From JALOAT01 sp041685115 (GTDB lineage Bacteria; Pseudomonadota; Gammaproteobacteria; Thiohalomonadales; Thiohalomonadaceae): DNA of 64,000 bases. Shown here piece by piece: positions 8,466 to 20,318 of the stretch (positions are counted from its first letter, which is position 1; every line of letters starts with the position of its first letter). Position numbers and translations under genes: made by a program. The notes beneath the pieces are model-generated. The model saw only the letters and a program-made list of their open reading frames with translations, did not search any database and was not told where the DNA came from. The stretch covers positions 1 to 64,000 of the forward strand of contig JAWLGK010000008.1 in the NCBI GenBank assembly GCA_041685115.1, read 5' to 3'.

Positions 8466-8495
8466 GTAGCCGGATGAAACGAAGCGGAATCCGGC
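8466..8495 (+). repeat. REP-C copy
   Basis: Forward GTAGCCGGATGAAACG...ATCCGGCG copy just after the peroxiredoxin terminator. It faces the inverted copy at 8616-8646. Confidence 0.7.
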
Positions 8496-8615
8496 GATAA
8501 CCGAACGCCCCACACCGCGCAACAGCGTCGACGGATTGGAGCCCCTAAGCCGCCGTCGCCAGCTTGGCGATCCCCCAAACCGCATCTCCCGTTATTCTCG
8601 GACGTGGCGGAATTT

Positions 8616-8646
8616 CCCGGATTCCGCTTCGCGCCATCCGGGTTAC
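8616..8646 (-). repeat. REP-C copy overlapping the treY stop codon
   Basis: Minus-strand GTAACCCGGATGG...ATCCGGG. The TAA at 8645-8643 inside its first four bases is the stop codon of treY. Confidence 0.8.
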
Positions 8647-11546
8647 GGGTGCCTGCCCTGCAACAGCGCGAGCGGGAAATGTCCCAGTGCCTGCGCCACG
8701 GGCAAGCAGCGCTGCCCTGCTATCTCCTCGCAGGCCAGTTCTTCGCCGGTGAGCACGTTGTAAAAACGTCCAAGGTGATCCGGTGCCTCCACGTACGTCT
8801 CCGTCCACACCGCCGCGCCGACCGGTGGCCGATCGTCGCCCGTGAGCATGGCCATGCAGCGCGGTACCAGCACGGCGATCACGTCCTGCTCATGGCGTCG
8901 CGCGAACGCGACCACGTGGGCCGCCTGTGGACCGTCCGCGGCGAGCGGCTGGTAATCGCCGCGCAGGAACACATCAGGCAGGCTGCGCCGCAGCGCGAGC
9001 GCCCGCCAGGTGACGTAGAGCTTGGCGCGGCCGTCGTTCAGGTTTTCCATCAACTCGCCGGCAAGTTCGACACCCGACAATCGCTTGGCACCGTGTACCA
9101 CGCGGCGCAGCAGGTCGCGCCGGCGCCGATAGTCCACCGGCCGCCGGTTGTCCGGGTCCACCAGGCTGAAGTCCCAGGTCTCGTTGCCCTGGTAAATGTC
9201 GGGCACGCCCGGGGATGTCAACTTGAGCAGGGTCTGGGCCAGCGAATTCCACAGGCCGAAACGGGCGATGCGCTGCTGAAACGGCAGGAAGTCGGCGAGA
9301 AACGGATTCTGGCCCGTGTTGTTCAGCATGGCCGTCACGAAGTGGCACACCGCTTCCTCATAGGCTGCATTGGGATTGATCCATGAGGTCTGCGCCTTGG
9401 CCTCCTTCACGGCCTTCAACATGTAGCGCTTGATGCGCTCGCGAAACTCGTCGAAACCCCGTTCGTCCACCGGCTCCAGCGGCCAGGCCCCCAGCAGGGT
9501 CTGGTAGAACAGGTATTCGTCGTTGCGGCTCGGCGCCGGCGCCCCGTCCACGATGAGTTTGCGCGTGCGTGCGAGACGCGCCCAGCGCGTCACATGCGCG
9601 CGCCACTCGTCGGCCAACTCGGAGATCACGTCGATGCGCGCACGCACGTCTTCACCCCGCTTGCTGTCGTGGGTGGAGGTGGCGAGCATCGATTGCGGCC
9701 AGTTGCGCGCCCGCTCCAGGTTAGCGTGGTGAAAACCGGTTACCGAAGTACCGAAGCGGCGCGGGTCGCCACCCACTTCGTTGAGTGACACCAGCCGGTG
9801 GTAGAGGTAGAAACTGGTGTCCTCCATGGCCTTGGCCATCACCGGCGCGGTGTACTGTTGCAGCTTCATGGCAAAGCGCGCCGCATGGGCGCGCCGCATG
9901 GGGTCGTCCGCGCGCGTTTGTACCACCAGCAGGTCGCGGATGAAGTCGAAGATGCTCACGTCGGCCGCCGGGCTGCGCTTCTTGGCCTGTGCCACGGCCC
10001 AGTCCACGTAGCGGCGGTCATCGTCGCTCACGCGGTTCTCGGCAATGTAGGTGCGGTAAACGGGAAAGCAGGCCACCAGCACGGTGAGCGCATTGCGGCA
10101 GCCGTTCAGGGTGAAGTCCCGTGTATAGCGGTTGCGCTGGGCGATGTCATCAAGCATGTTCGACAGCACCGTAAGCTCCGAGGAGAGCTGCACGTCGATG
10201 ACCAGGCGTTTGCTCTGGTAGAGCAGTTCGTCGAAATCCGGGTGGTGCCCGAGGAACCGTGCGTAGGTGCGCTCCAGTTCCTCCGCCGCATCTGCATGCA
10301 CGAACAAACCATTGACCAGATTCATGAAGTCATAACCGGTGGTGCCGTGCACGGGCCAGCCATCCACCAGGCGTTCGTAGCTGGCCAGGATCTTCTCCGC
10401 CACGAAGTAGAACTCGGGCACCGCCGCCGGTCCCACCGGACCGGTGTATGCAGGCAGTGCTGCCTGTACCTCCGTCTGCAACCGCGCGTAATAGTCGGGC
10501 GGGTCGTATAGGCCATCCGGGTGATCGATACGCAGTCCGTCGAGCCTGCCGTCGGCGACCAACTGAAGCACGAAACGGTGGGTGACGTCGAACACGTCCG
10601 GGATTTCCATGCGCAGCCCGGCGAGGTCGTTGATGTCGAAGAAACGCCGGTAGTTGATCTCGTCGGAGGCGACCTGCCAATACGCCAGGCGATACACCTG
10701 CTCTTCCAGAATGTCGTGCAGCAGATCGAACGACGCGGGCTCACCGGGGTCGCCGTTGATAAGCTGCACGTTTTCATCGAGAAACGCGCCGATTTCCGAC
10801 GATCTCGCGCACAGATCCACAAGCTGCTGCTTGTGCACTTCCTTGTCGCGCCGGCGCTCGTCCAGCTTCACGGCGACGGTCTCCCAGCGCGACGGCAGGT
10901 GCCCGAAGGCCGTGGTGAGCGTGAGGAACTGCGCGAGCCGCGGGTGCTCCGCACCGAGGCGCTCACTCAGCTCCTCGATGCGGTACTCCATCACCCGTGG
11001 GTAGGTGCGCGGTTCAAGCGGAAAACGGTGATTGTAATACCACACGCTGAACTCGCCGCGCCTTGCATCGAAGGTCAGGCGCAGTTCGCCGTTCTCGAGC
11101 ACGTTGCCGTAGTGACCACCGAGCACCGGTACCAGCACCTTGCCTCGCAACTCCTCCTTGATGGGAAACCAGTCGATATCGAAGTACGTCGCATAGGCCG
11201 AAGCCGGGCCGTTTTCCAACACGTCGAGCCACCAGGCATTGTCGTCACCGCCAACGCCCATGTGGTTAGGCACCAAGTCCAGGATCTGCCCCATGTTGTG
11301 CTTGGACAGGGCATCCAGATAACGGTGAAAACTGCGCTCCGAGCCGATTTCGGGATTCAACGAGCTGTGGTCGACGATGTCATAGCCGTGCGGACTGCCG
11401 CTGCGCGCACGCAGGTAGGGTGATGCATAGCAGTGGCTCACACCCAGTTCGCGCAGATACGGGATCAGCGCCGCCGCATCGTCGAAGGTGAACTGGCGAT
11501 TGAACTGAAGGCGGTAAGTGGCGAGAGGAATCCGTCCGTAGGCCAT
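8643..11546 (-). CDS. treY: Malto-oligosyltrehalose synthase TreY
   Basis: A 967-aa GH13 enzyme that isomerises the reducing-end alpha-1,4 bond of maltodextrins to alpha,alpha-1,1, giving maltooligosyltrehalose. The N-terminus (IPLATYRLQFNRQFTFDDA) and the region LGVSHCYASPYLRARSGSPHGYD-type block are typical; catalytic segments are GLRIDHPDGLYDP (nucleophile Asp) and AMEDTSFYLY (acid Glu). Length is on the high side of the family. It is the last gene of the five-gene operon, starting 10 bp after treZ ends. Its stop codon falls in a REP element, implying the repeat inserted at or replaced the original 3' end. Confidence 0.96.
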   Translation of the reverse strand: MAYGRIPLATYRLQFNRQFTFDDAAALIPYLRELGVSHCYASPYLRARSGSPHGYDIVDHSSLNPEIGSERSFHRYLDALSKHNMGQILDLVPNHMGVGGDDNAWWLDVLENGPASAYATYFDIDWFPIKEELRGKVLVPVLGGHYGNVLENGELRLTFDARRGEFSVWYYNHRFPLEPRTYPRVMEYRIEELSERLGAEHPRLAQFLTLTTAFGHLPSRWETVAVKLDERRRDKEVHKQQLVDLCARSSEIGAFLDENVQLINGDPGEPASFDLLHDILEEQVYRLAYWQVASDEINYRRFFDINDLAGLRMEIPDVFDVTHRFVLQLVADGRLDGLRIDHPDGLYDPPDYYARLQTEVQAALPAYTGPVGPAAVPEFYFVAEKILASYERLVDGWPVHGTTGYDFMNLVNGLFVHADAAEELERTYARFLGHHPDFDELLYQSKRLVIDVQLSSELTVLSNMLDDIAQRNRYTRDFTLNGCRNALTVLVACFPVYRTYIAENRVSDDDRRYVDWAVAQAKKRSPAADVSIFDFIRDLLVVQTRADDPMRRAHAARFAMKLQQYTAPVMAKAMEDTSFYLYHRLVSLNEVGGDPRRFGTSVTGFHHANLERARNWPQSMLATSTHDSKRGEDVRARIDVISELADEWRAHVTRWARLARTRKLIVDGAPAPSRNDEYLFYQTLLGAWPLEPVDERGFDEFRERIKRYMLKAVKEAKAQTSWINPNAAYEEAVCHFVTAMLNNTGQNPFLADFLPFQQRIARFGLWNSLAQTLLKLTSPGVPDIYQGNETWDFSLVDPDNRRPVDYRRRRDLLRRVVHGAKRLSGVELAGELMENLNDGRAKLYVTWRALALRRSLPDVFLRGDYQPLAADGPQAAHVVAFARRHEQDVIAVLVPRCMAMLTGDDRPPVGAAVWTETYVEAPDHLGRFYNVLTGEELACEEIAGQRCLPVAQALGHFPLALLQGRHP

Positions 11547-11556
11547 GGGCGTCCTT

Positions 11557-13378
11557 TCATTCGAACGCAGAACGGCCGTTGACCAGGATGCGGGCCTGTG
11601 CCGGCCTGCACAGATAGAACACCACCGACCAGGGCATGAGGACTTCGTTTTCGGCGAACGGGTCGGGCGTGGCGTAAAGCGGCGCTAGTGCAGGCAGCGT
11701 CACGTCGGCGACGGGCTCGGCGCCCAGGTTCGCCGCCAGCAACAGGACCGTGCCGTCGGTGAGCACCCAACGCGCCGCCAGTCCGCGTTCACTGAATACG
11801 GCACTGCGCGCCTCACGCCCGCTCACACCCGCGAACAGCGGTACGAGCTGGCGGCGCAGTTTGAGCAAGGTGCGATGCAATTCCAGCCAGGCCTGTCCAG
11901 CTGTAGTGTCGCGCTCGCCCCAGTCGAGTTTGGCCTGGAGGAAGGTGCTTTCGGCACCGGGGTCGGGGATTTGCTCGCGCACCGCCGCGTCGCTGAAGGC
12001 TGGGAAACGCGCGAATTCCGCACGCCGCCCCTCGCGCACCTTGGGCGCGAGGTCGGCGCCGAAATCGCAGAAGAACGGAAACAGGCGCCGACTACCCCAT
12101 TCCTGCCCCATAAACAACAGCGGCACGTGGGGCACGAGCAGCAGCAGCGTCGTCGCGGCGCGCAGTGCAGGCGCCGGTGCGAGCGCGCTCAGGCGTTCAC
12201 CGAAGGCGCGATTGCCGATCTGGTCGTGGTTTTGCAAGAAGTCAACGAACGCCGTCACCGGCAGGTGCGCACTGGGCTCACCGCGGCGTGCGCCGCGATA
12301 GGCCGACCGCTCGCCTTGAAATGCAAAACCCTCTGCCAGGACACGGGCGAGCAGCGATACCGGCGTCTCGGCAAAATCCGCATAGTAGCCTTCCTCCTCG
12401 CCCGTCATCAGCACGTGCATGGCATGATGAAAATCATCGTTCCATTGCGCGCGGTAATGCCGCACACCATTGTTCAAGTAGCGCGCCGCATTGTCGTCGT
12501 TCTCGAGCACCAGATGCACCTGCCGGCCCGCGCAACGCTCGGCCACGCGACTTCCCAGCTCCTCGATGAAGTCGGGACTCGACGTATCGAGGATCGCGTG
12601 CACCGCATCGAGGCGCAGCCCGTCGATGTGGTATTCCTCGATCCAGTAGAGCGCGTTGTGGATGAAGAAGTCGCGCACGGTGCGACTGGCCTGTCCGTCG
12701 AAATTGATGGCGGCGCCCCACGGCGTGCGGTGCCGCTCGGTGAAGAACGGCGGCGCGAATACGTGCAGATAATTGCCCTCGGGCCCGAAGTGGTTTTGAA
12801 CCACGTCCATGAACACCATCAGCCCGCGCCGATGCGCGGCGATGATCAGGCGCTTGAGATCGTGCGGCTGGCCATAGCGCCGGTCCGGCGCGAACGGCAA
12901 CACGCCGTCATAACCCCAGTTGTGTGCGCCAGGAAAATCCGCCACCGGCATGAGCTCGATAGCGGTGACACCGAGCGCCGCCAGGGCATCGAGGCGCGCC
13001 TCCACTGCGGCGAAGCTGCCCTCTTCACTGAAGGCGCCCACGTGCAATTCGTAGAAGACCGCTTCCTCCCAGGGACGCCCGCGCCACTGCGTGTCGTCCC
13101 AGGCGAAGGCGCGCGGGTCCACCAGAACACTGGGCCCGTGGACATCGTCGGCCTGCATGCGCGAGGCCGGGTCCGGCACCACCCTGTCGCCGTCGATGCG
13201 GTAGGCGTAGCGCATGCCGGCACAGGCCGGCTGTGCCGCTGCGAACCAGCCGCCGTCCTCCTCGGTCATGGAAATGCCGGCGTGCCCGTCCAACAGTAAC
13301 TCGACATGCGCCGCGCCGGGCGCCCACAGGCGAAATCGCCAGCGGCCGTCGCCGAGCGGCGCGGCACCGAACGGCATG

Positions 13379-13398
<20 letters not shown>
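11557..13398 (-). CDS. treZ: Malto-oligosyltrehalose trehalohydrolase TreZ
   Basis: A GH13 enzyme that cuts maltooligosyltrehalose next to the trehalose unit, releasing free trehalose. An N-terminal carbohydrate-binding E-set domain (about 10-100, RFRLWAPGAAHVEL) precedes the barrel; VFYELHVGAFS, IELMPVADFPG, GLRLDAVHAI (nucleophile) and VLENDDN (acid) mark the catalytic core. Two starts are possible: the ATG at 13398 (613 aa) overlaps the glgX end by 20 bp, while the ATG at 13377 (MPFGAAPLGDG, 606 aa) begins one base after the glgX stop and looks better for translational coupling. Confidence 0.95.
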
Positions 13399-15553
<2,155 letters not shown>

Positions 15554-15586
15554 GGGGCCTCTACAGGTTGCTCGCCGAAAACGTCA

Positions 15587-16828
15587 TCAGCCTAGTTCAA
15601 TGCGCTCGGCAGCGCCGTGGAGCATGCCCACGCACAGGGTGAGGTATTCGCGCAGCTGGCGCGTCACCAGAAAATTTTCCCGGACGAATTCCCGCGCCTT
15701 CCAACCCATGGTCTGAATCTTGCGCGGCTGGTGCAACAGATAGCGGAGACGCAGCGAGGTGCCCTCCGGCGAACTCACGCGAAAGCCCGTGTGATGATCG
15801 ATCACCTGCAAGCGGATGCCGCCCACATCGCCACCGATGACGGGTTTGCCTTTCCACATGGCCTCGGTAACGGTCAGGCCAAAGCCTTCGCGGGTCGATT
15901 TCTGAATGACCACGTCCGCAAGACGTTGCAGGGCGTTGATGGTGCGATGGGCATCCGGCGCGAGCGCCAGGACGTGGATATCCGTGTCGTCCCCGGCGGC
16001 GGCGCGTGTCTCAGCCAATACCACCTCACCTTCGGGGTCGTCGGTGGCGCTGCCGCCGGCGAGCACCAGCTGCAGATGCGGCACATAATCCTTGGCCAGA
16101 CGATAAGCGGCAATCACGCCGACGGGATCCTTGAAACGGTCGAAACGCGAGACCTGCGCCACCACCGGACGCGTCGGATCGATATCAAACCTTATAGCCG
16201 TCTCGCGTATGCTGGCCTCCGACAGCGCAATATTCTTGTCGCTGAGCGGGTCGATACTGGGCGGGATAATGTATTCGGTATGTGGCAAGGCCTGGGCGAA
16301 ACTGGCCAGCGAGAACACGCTCGCGTCATGGGCGGCCACGTAGCGTCGCAGGTATTTCCATACCGGCCGGTGGGGATGGCTGGCATCGATGTGACAGCGC
16401 CATACCCAGCGGCCGCTGCGCTTGCCGATGTATTCCGCCAGGGGCGCAGGTTGCGGGTCATGGATGAACACCACGTCCGCGGCTGCCAGCACATCGCGCA
16501 ACTGCTCGGCGTTGGCGCGGTTGGTTTCCTCGTAGACCCGTAAAAGTCTCTCCGGGATGTGCAGCGGGTTACCCTGCAAGGCGTTGTGCATGGCCTTGGT
16601 GCATTCGTAGAACTCCGTGTCGCCTGTGATCACCTCCCACTGCGCATCAATGCCAAGCTCGCGCGCCAGCGGGATGAGCTTCCGGAGGATCTCGGCCACC
16701 CCGCCGCCGACACGGGTGGAATTCACGTGCACGAACCGTTTGCCGGCAAGCGGTCGCGCCAACTGGCGCAGGTGTTCGATCGCGTCCTCACCCGCAACCT
16801 GGGCGTAGTCATCCAACAACATGACCAT
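15587..16828 (-). CDS. treT: Trehalose glycosyltransferring synthase TreT (GT4)
   Basis: A 413-aa GT4 glycosyltransferase resembling TreT, which makes trehalose reversibly from NDP-glucose and glucose. Features are the N-terminal acceptor segment FVHVNSTRVGGGVAEIL (about 32-48), the two-Rossmann GT-B fold, VVAQVSRFDRFKDP, and the C-terminal EX7E region in QKSTREGFGLTVTEAMWKG (Glu residues bind the nucleotide sugar). It overlaps the upstream DUF5752 gene by 20 bp, so the two are translationally linked. A start two codons later (MLLDD) is equally possible. TreT versus another trehalose-type GT4 rests on overall similarity and operon context. Confidence 0.88.
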   Translation of the reverse strand: MVMLLDDYAQVAGEDAIEHLRQLARPLAGKRFVHVNSTRVGGGVAEILRKLIPLARELGIDAQWEVITGDTEFYECTKAMHNALQGNPLHIPERLLRVYEETNRANAEQLRDVLAAADVVFIHDPQPAPLAEYIGKRSGRWVWRCHIDASHPHRPVWKYLRRYVAAHDASVFSLASFAQALPHTEYIIPPSIDPLSDKNIALSEASIRETAIRFDIDPTRPVVAQVSRFDRFKDPVGVIAAYRLAKDYVPHLQLVLAGGSATDDPEGEVVLAETRAAAGDDTDIHVLALAPDAHRTINALQRLADVVIQKSTREGFGLTVTEAMWKGKPVIGGDVGGIRLQVIDHHTGFRVSSPEGTSLRLRYLLHQPRKIQTMGWKAREFVRENFLVTRQLREYLTLCVGMLHGAAERIELG

Positions 16829-17486
16829 TCTCCAGTTGGTCGGCGAAGGCGTCAGCGAGCTGCTGGCGGAGCACGCTCAGTGGAATGAAATAGGGATCGA
16901 TTTGAGCCAGTCGGGCCCGAACGCGCTCGCCGGGCATACCGAAATTCACCAGCCAGGCGCTGAAGTCGTCACCTGCTTCGGGCACACGCCGACGGGCATC
17001 GATGAAATGATAAAAAATACTGCTGGCCGGGAGTTGCGGAATGAGTGCAGCCAGTTCCTCCGGGCAGGCGACGCTCTTGTCGGTACCGAACACGACGATC
17101 TGCGCGCGCATGAATTCGAAGGGCTGCACCGCGCGACTGAAATGGAGGTATTCCGCCTCGTCGAGCCGCTCGTCGATGAGCTCGACCACCTCGGAGCGGA
17201 GCAGATCGAGGCTGGTGTATTCACGGGGGTCGATCACGGCCAGCTTTTCTGCCAACCGTGAATCGTGCAGGCCGTGGCGCATCCAGGCGGCGAAATCGTT
17301 GTTGAACTCCCGCTCTTCGAAGCGGGGTTGCAACAGGCCTCCCCAGAAATGGAAGTAGATGCTGTCGCGCTCCGCGCCGGCGATACCGGCGCGCAACTCG
17401 CCGAGCGTGTACGCCCGGCGCCCGGTCGCGATGGTCAGGAGGGCGCAGTCCTTGACGGAAAATTGCACCAGTTGCTCAGCAGGCAC
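16809..17486 (-). CDS. DUF5752 family protein, first gene of the trehalose operon
   Basis: A 225-aa soluble protein of unknown function that I assign to the DUF5752 family from its layout: an N-terminal half around SIYFHFWGGLLQPRF and a second, related-looking half around SIFYHFIDARRRVPEAGDDFSAWL. The two F-H-F/H-F-I segments, each followed by an acidic DFxxWL/F motif, suggest internal duplication. It starts with GTG after a weak GAAGG site and overlaps treT by 20 bp, so a role tied to TreT (regulatory or structural) is plausible. No catalytic motif is recognised. Confidence 0.7.
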   Translation of the reverse strand: MPAEQLVQFSVKDCALLTIATGRRAYTLGELRAGIAGAERDSIYFHFWGGLLQPRFEEREFNNDFAAWMRHGLHDSRLAEKLAVIDPREYTSLDLLRSEVVELIDERLDEAEYLHFSRAVQPFEFMRAQIVVFGTDKSVACPEELAALIPQLPASSIFYHFIDARRRVPEAGDDFSAWLVNFGMPGERVRARLAQIDPYFIPLSVLRQQLADAFADQLENGHVVG

Positions 17487-17493
17487 GAGGTAC

Positions 17494-17510
17494 CTTCGTG
17501 ATGCACGAAG
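17494..17510. promoter_or_regulatory. Perfect 7-bp inverted repeat ahead of the trehalose operon
   Basis: CTTCGTG and CACGAAG flank ATG, 8 to 24 bases before the GTG start of the DUF5752 gene. On the transcript its 3' arm (CACGAAG) contains the presumed ribosome site GAAGG. It could be an operator or a hairpin controlling translation. Confidence 0.5.
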
Positions 17511-17615
17511 TTACGTGTTCGCCAGAAACTTAGGAAAAGTATCGCCCTTATGCCAGCCGACTGAAGTCGCGCGTCTGGGATATGTGAACGCCCGGGTGGA
17601 TGACTTCCGGTCCGT

Positions 17616-17840
17616 TCAGTAGTGCGGCGGCGGGGTTTCCTCGGATTCCGTGGCCACCAGGCTAGGGAGGACGATTTCCAACTGGTCCCGGAGCTCGCGC
17701 ACCAGTTTTTCGAGCATATCGATGCGACGCTGCTGGTCCGCATAGGCCTGCGACAGCTGCTGCATGGTGTGTTCCTGGAACGCGAAGCGGGTTTCCAGTT
17801 CTTCGAGTCGGGCAATGAGGTCGTGTGTGTTATCGGACAT
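17616..17840 (-). CDS. slyX: SlyX family protein
   Basis: A 74-aa coiled-coil protein of the SlyX family, function unknown. The start MSDNTHDLIARLEELETRFAF-type N-terminus begins at the ATG at 17840, dropping 32 non-conserved residues; heptads continue through QQLSQAYADQQRRIDMLEKLV, and the family's C-terminal PPPHY ending is present. It lies between the trehalose operon and rlmKL, all on the minus strand, with a clear gap on both sides. In E. coli slyX neighbours slyD; slyD is in this window but 24 kb away. Confidence 0.9.
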   Translation of the reverse strand: MSDNTHDLIARLEELETRFAFQEHTMQQLSQAYADQQRRIDMLEKLVRELRDQLEIVLPSLVATESEETPPPHY

Positions 17841-17960
17841 GGTCACTCCGCGTTGACTGGTTTTCCGGTGGGGACGAACTTCGGCCCGCGGTGATTGGTG
17901 CCAAGCGCTCAATCGCGAGCGGAAACTCGCTCCCAAAACTGGCTTCGAACCGTTGACCGT

Positions 17961-20150
17961 TCACCGCCGTTGGATTTGCCAACAGTAATGAATGCGCGGG
18001 TTGCGTTCGAAATCGGGCGGCAGGGTGACACGATTGAGATCCTTCACGACGAGGTCCGCAAGCGCCTGTTCATCGAGGCGGAACTTGCGGAAGTTGGTGG
18101 AGAACACCAGCACGCCGCCCGGCGCCAGCAGTTCCATCACCTGGCGGATCACCTCCACGTGGTCGCGCTGCACGTCGAAGGTGCCGCGCATGCGCTTGGA
18201 ATTGGAGAAGGTCGGCGGGTCCAGGAACACCAGATCGTAGGCGCCGCGCTCCCGGAGCGCGGCCTCCTCCAGCCACGCCAGGCAGTCCGCCTGCACGAAG
18301 CGGTGTTGGGAACCGCCGAGACCGTTGAGGCGCAGGTTGCGCTCACCCCATTCCAGATAGGTGTTGGACATGTCCACCGAGGTGGTGCTGCGCGCGCCGC
18401 CGAGCGCGGCATGCACGGTGGCGGTGCAGGTATAGGCGAAGAGATTCAGGAACCGCTTGTCCGCCGCCATGTTGCCGACCATCTGCCGGGTGATACGGTG
18501 GTCCAGGAACAGTCCCGTATCCAGATAGTCGCCAAGATTCACCAAAACGCGCGCACGGCCCTCGCGCACCTCGTGGAAACCGCTGTCGGTGCCGAGTTTT
18601 TCATATTGGGCCGAGCCCTTCTGGCGACGCCGGATCTTGAACACCATCTGCGCGGGTGGGATCTCCAGCACTTGCGGGATCACCGCCAGGGCCTCGCGGG
18701 CACGCTGATCCACCTTGTCGGCATCCACGCTCGCCGGCGCCTCGTATTCCTGGACGTGCACGTACAGCCGATCGCTCTGGTAGACATCCACGGCGAAGGC
18801 GTAGTCCGGGAGATCGGCGTCATAGACACGCCAGGCATCGACGCCCTCGCGGCGCGCCCAGCGGCCCAGGTGTTTGAGGTTCTTGCGCAGGCGATTCTCG
18901 AAGCCGCGCGCGCCATCGCCCAGTTGCTCGGCCGGATGCAGGTCGCGCGGGCGTTCGGCCGGCGCCACGCGCACGGCCGGCCGCTCCACCGCGTGTTCGG
19001 GGGTGATGTCGTAGTTGAACAGCTTGCACTCGAGCGGTCCGTTGAAGAGCGTATAGGTGGTACGTGAGCGCAGGCCGATGTGGCGCCCGAGTTCGGGCGC
19101 GCCGGTAAACACGGCGGCATGCCAGCCCTGGAAATGCTCGCGCAGCACATCACCCAGCTGGCGGTAGAGTTCCGTCACGCCGCCTTCGGCGCCGATGCGC
19201 TCGCCGTAGGGGGGATTGGCCACCACCAGCCCGGCACTGCGGCCGACCGGGCGTGCCTCGCCGAGGGCCTTGCGTTCCACGTGCACGATGCCGCGCAGAT
19301 CCGCGCGATTGACGTTGCCGATGGCGGCCTTCACCGCCTGCGCATTCACGTCATAACCGACCATGACCGGCACGCCTTGCAGGCCGCGTTCGCGGCGTTC
19401 GATGGCCTCGTCGACCAGGTCTTGCCAGAGCTTTGCATGATGCCCGCGCCAGTGATGAAAACCGAAATATGTCCGCGTTAATCCGGGCGCCACATCGCCT
19501 GCCATGAGCGCGGCCTCGATGGGCAGGGTGCCGGAGCCGCACAGCGGGTCGAGCAGCGGCGCGCCGAGGCGCGCGAGTTCCGGCCAGTCCGCGCGCAGTA
19601 AAATGGCCGCCGCGAGGTTTTCCTTCAGCGGCGCGGCCACGCCTTCCTCGCGGTAACCGCGGCGATGCAGGCTGTCGCCGGAGAGATCGATGCTCACCAC
19701 CGCCTCGTCACTGGCCACATGCACATTGATGCGCAGGTGCGGCCGGCGCGTGTCCACGGAAGGGCGCTCGCCCACGCGGGCGCGGAAGCGATCCACCACG
19801 GCATCCTTCACCTTCAGTGCGCCGTAATGGGTGTGGGTGATGGCCGAACGCGTGGACGTGAAATCCACCGCCAGCGTGCCCTGAGGGTCAAGGTGTTCCT
19901 CCCAGGGAAAGGCATTGACGCCTGCGTAGAGCGCATCTGCATCCGGCGCGGGAAAGCGCGCCACGGGCATGAGGATGCGACCGGCGATGCGTGACCACAG
20001 ACAGGCGCGATAGGCCTCTTCCAGTCGACCGGTGAAGCGCACACCGCCGCGGGCCTGGGCGACCTTGCGGCCGCCGAGAGTGCGCAGTTCCTCGGCGAGG
20101 AGCGGCTCCATGCCTTTTGGCGTGGTGGCGAAGAGTTCGAATTGAGCCAT
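17961..20150 (-). CDS. rlmKL: Bifunctional 23S rRNA methyltransferase RlmKL
   Basis: A 729-aa fusion that makes m2G2445 (RlmL half) and m7G2069 (RlmK half) in 23S rRNA. The ATG at 20150 gives MAQFELFATTPKGMEPLL, the family's N-terminus with a THUMP domain at about 40-160. The RlmL catalytic motif NPPYGERIG lies mid-protein; the C-terminal RlmK half has the SAM region LNLFAYTCTATVHAA and the motif DPPTFSNSKRM. The gene is complete and monocistronic. The short upstream region (20160-20200) has GCAAAGGACGCGAAGG-type dispersed repeat sequence. Confidence 0.96.
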   Translation of the reverse strand: MAQFELFATTPKGMEPLLAEELRTLGGRKVAQARGGVRFTGRLEEAYRACLWSRIAGRILMPVARFPAPDADALYAGVNAFPWEEHLDPQGTLAVDFTSTRSAITHTHYGALKVKDAVVDRFRARVGERPSVDTRRPHLRINVHVASDEAVVSIDLSGDSLHRRGYREEGVAAPLKENLAAAILLRADWPELARLGAPLLDPLCGSGTLPIEAALMAGDVAPGLTRTYFGFHHWRGHHAKLWQDLVDEAIERRERGLQGVPVMVGYDVNAQAVKAAIGNVNRADLRGIVHVERKALGEARPVGRSAGLVVANPPYGERIGAEGGVTELYRQLGDVLREHFQGWHAAVFTGAPELGRHIGLRSRTTYTLFNGPLECKLFNYDITPEHAVERPAVRVAPAERPRDLHPAEQLGDGARGFENRLRKNLKHLGRWARREGVDAWRVYDADLPDYAFAVDVYQSDRLYVHVQEYEAPASVDADKVDQRAREALAVIPQVLEIPPAQMVFKIRRRQKGSAQYEKLGTDSGFHEVREGRARVLVNLGDYLDTGLFLDHRITRQMVGNMAADKRFLNLFAYTCTATVHAALGGARSTTSVDMSNTYLEWGERNLRLNGLGGSQHRFVQADCLAWLEEAALRERGAYDLVFLDPPTFSNSKRMRGTFDVQRDHVEVIRQVMELLAPGGVLVFSTNFRKFRLDEQALADLVVKDLNRVTLPPDFERNPRIHYCWQIQRR

Positions 20151-20240
20151 GATGGATTTACCGCAAAGGACGCGAAGGCGCGCCAAGGTGGGGCGTGAGC
20201 CCCTGTTTCATGTTTCTGATTTAACCAATAGGCAGAGGCC

Positions 20241-20318
20241 GTAGGTCACGTTGGCGCGCAGCGCCTACGTGACACAGCGCGGTGCGATAATGTCACGTAG
20301 CTTCGCAACGTGACCTAC
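20241..20318. repeat. REP-B pair overlapping the uup stop codon
   Basis: A forward GTAGGTCACGTTGGCGC unit and its inverted partner form a pair, the same family as the array at 4344-4855. Read on the minus strand, the GTAG that starts the right-hand unit contains the TAG stop codon of uup (20317-20315). Confidence 0.88.

Noticed and set aside
11875..13299. Long plus-strand frame opposite treZ
   Set aside because: Antisense to treZ, with no ribosome site or family resemblance.
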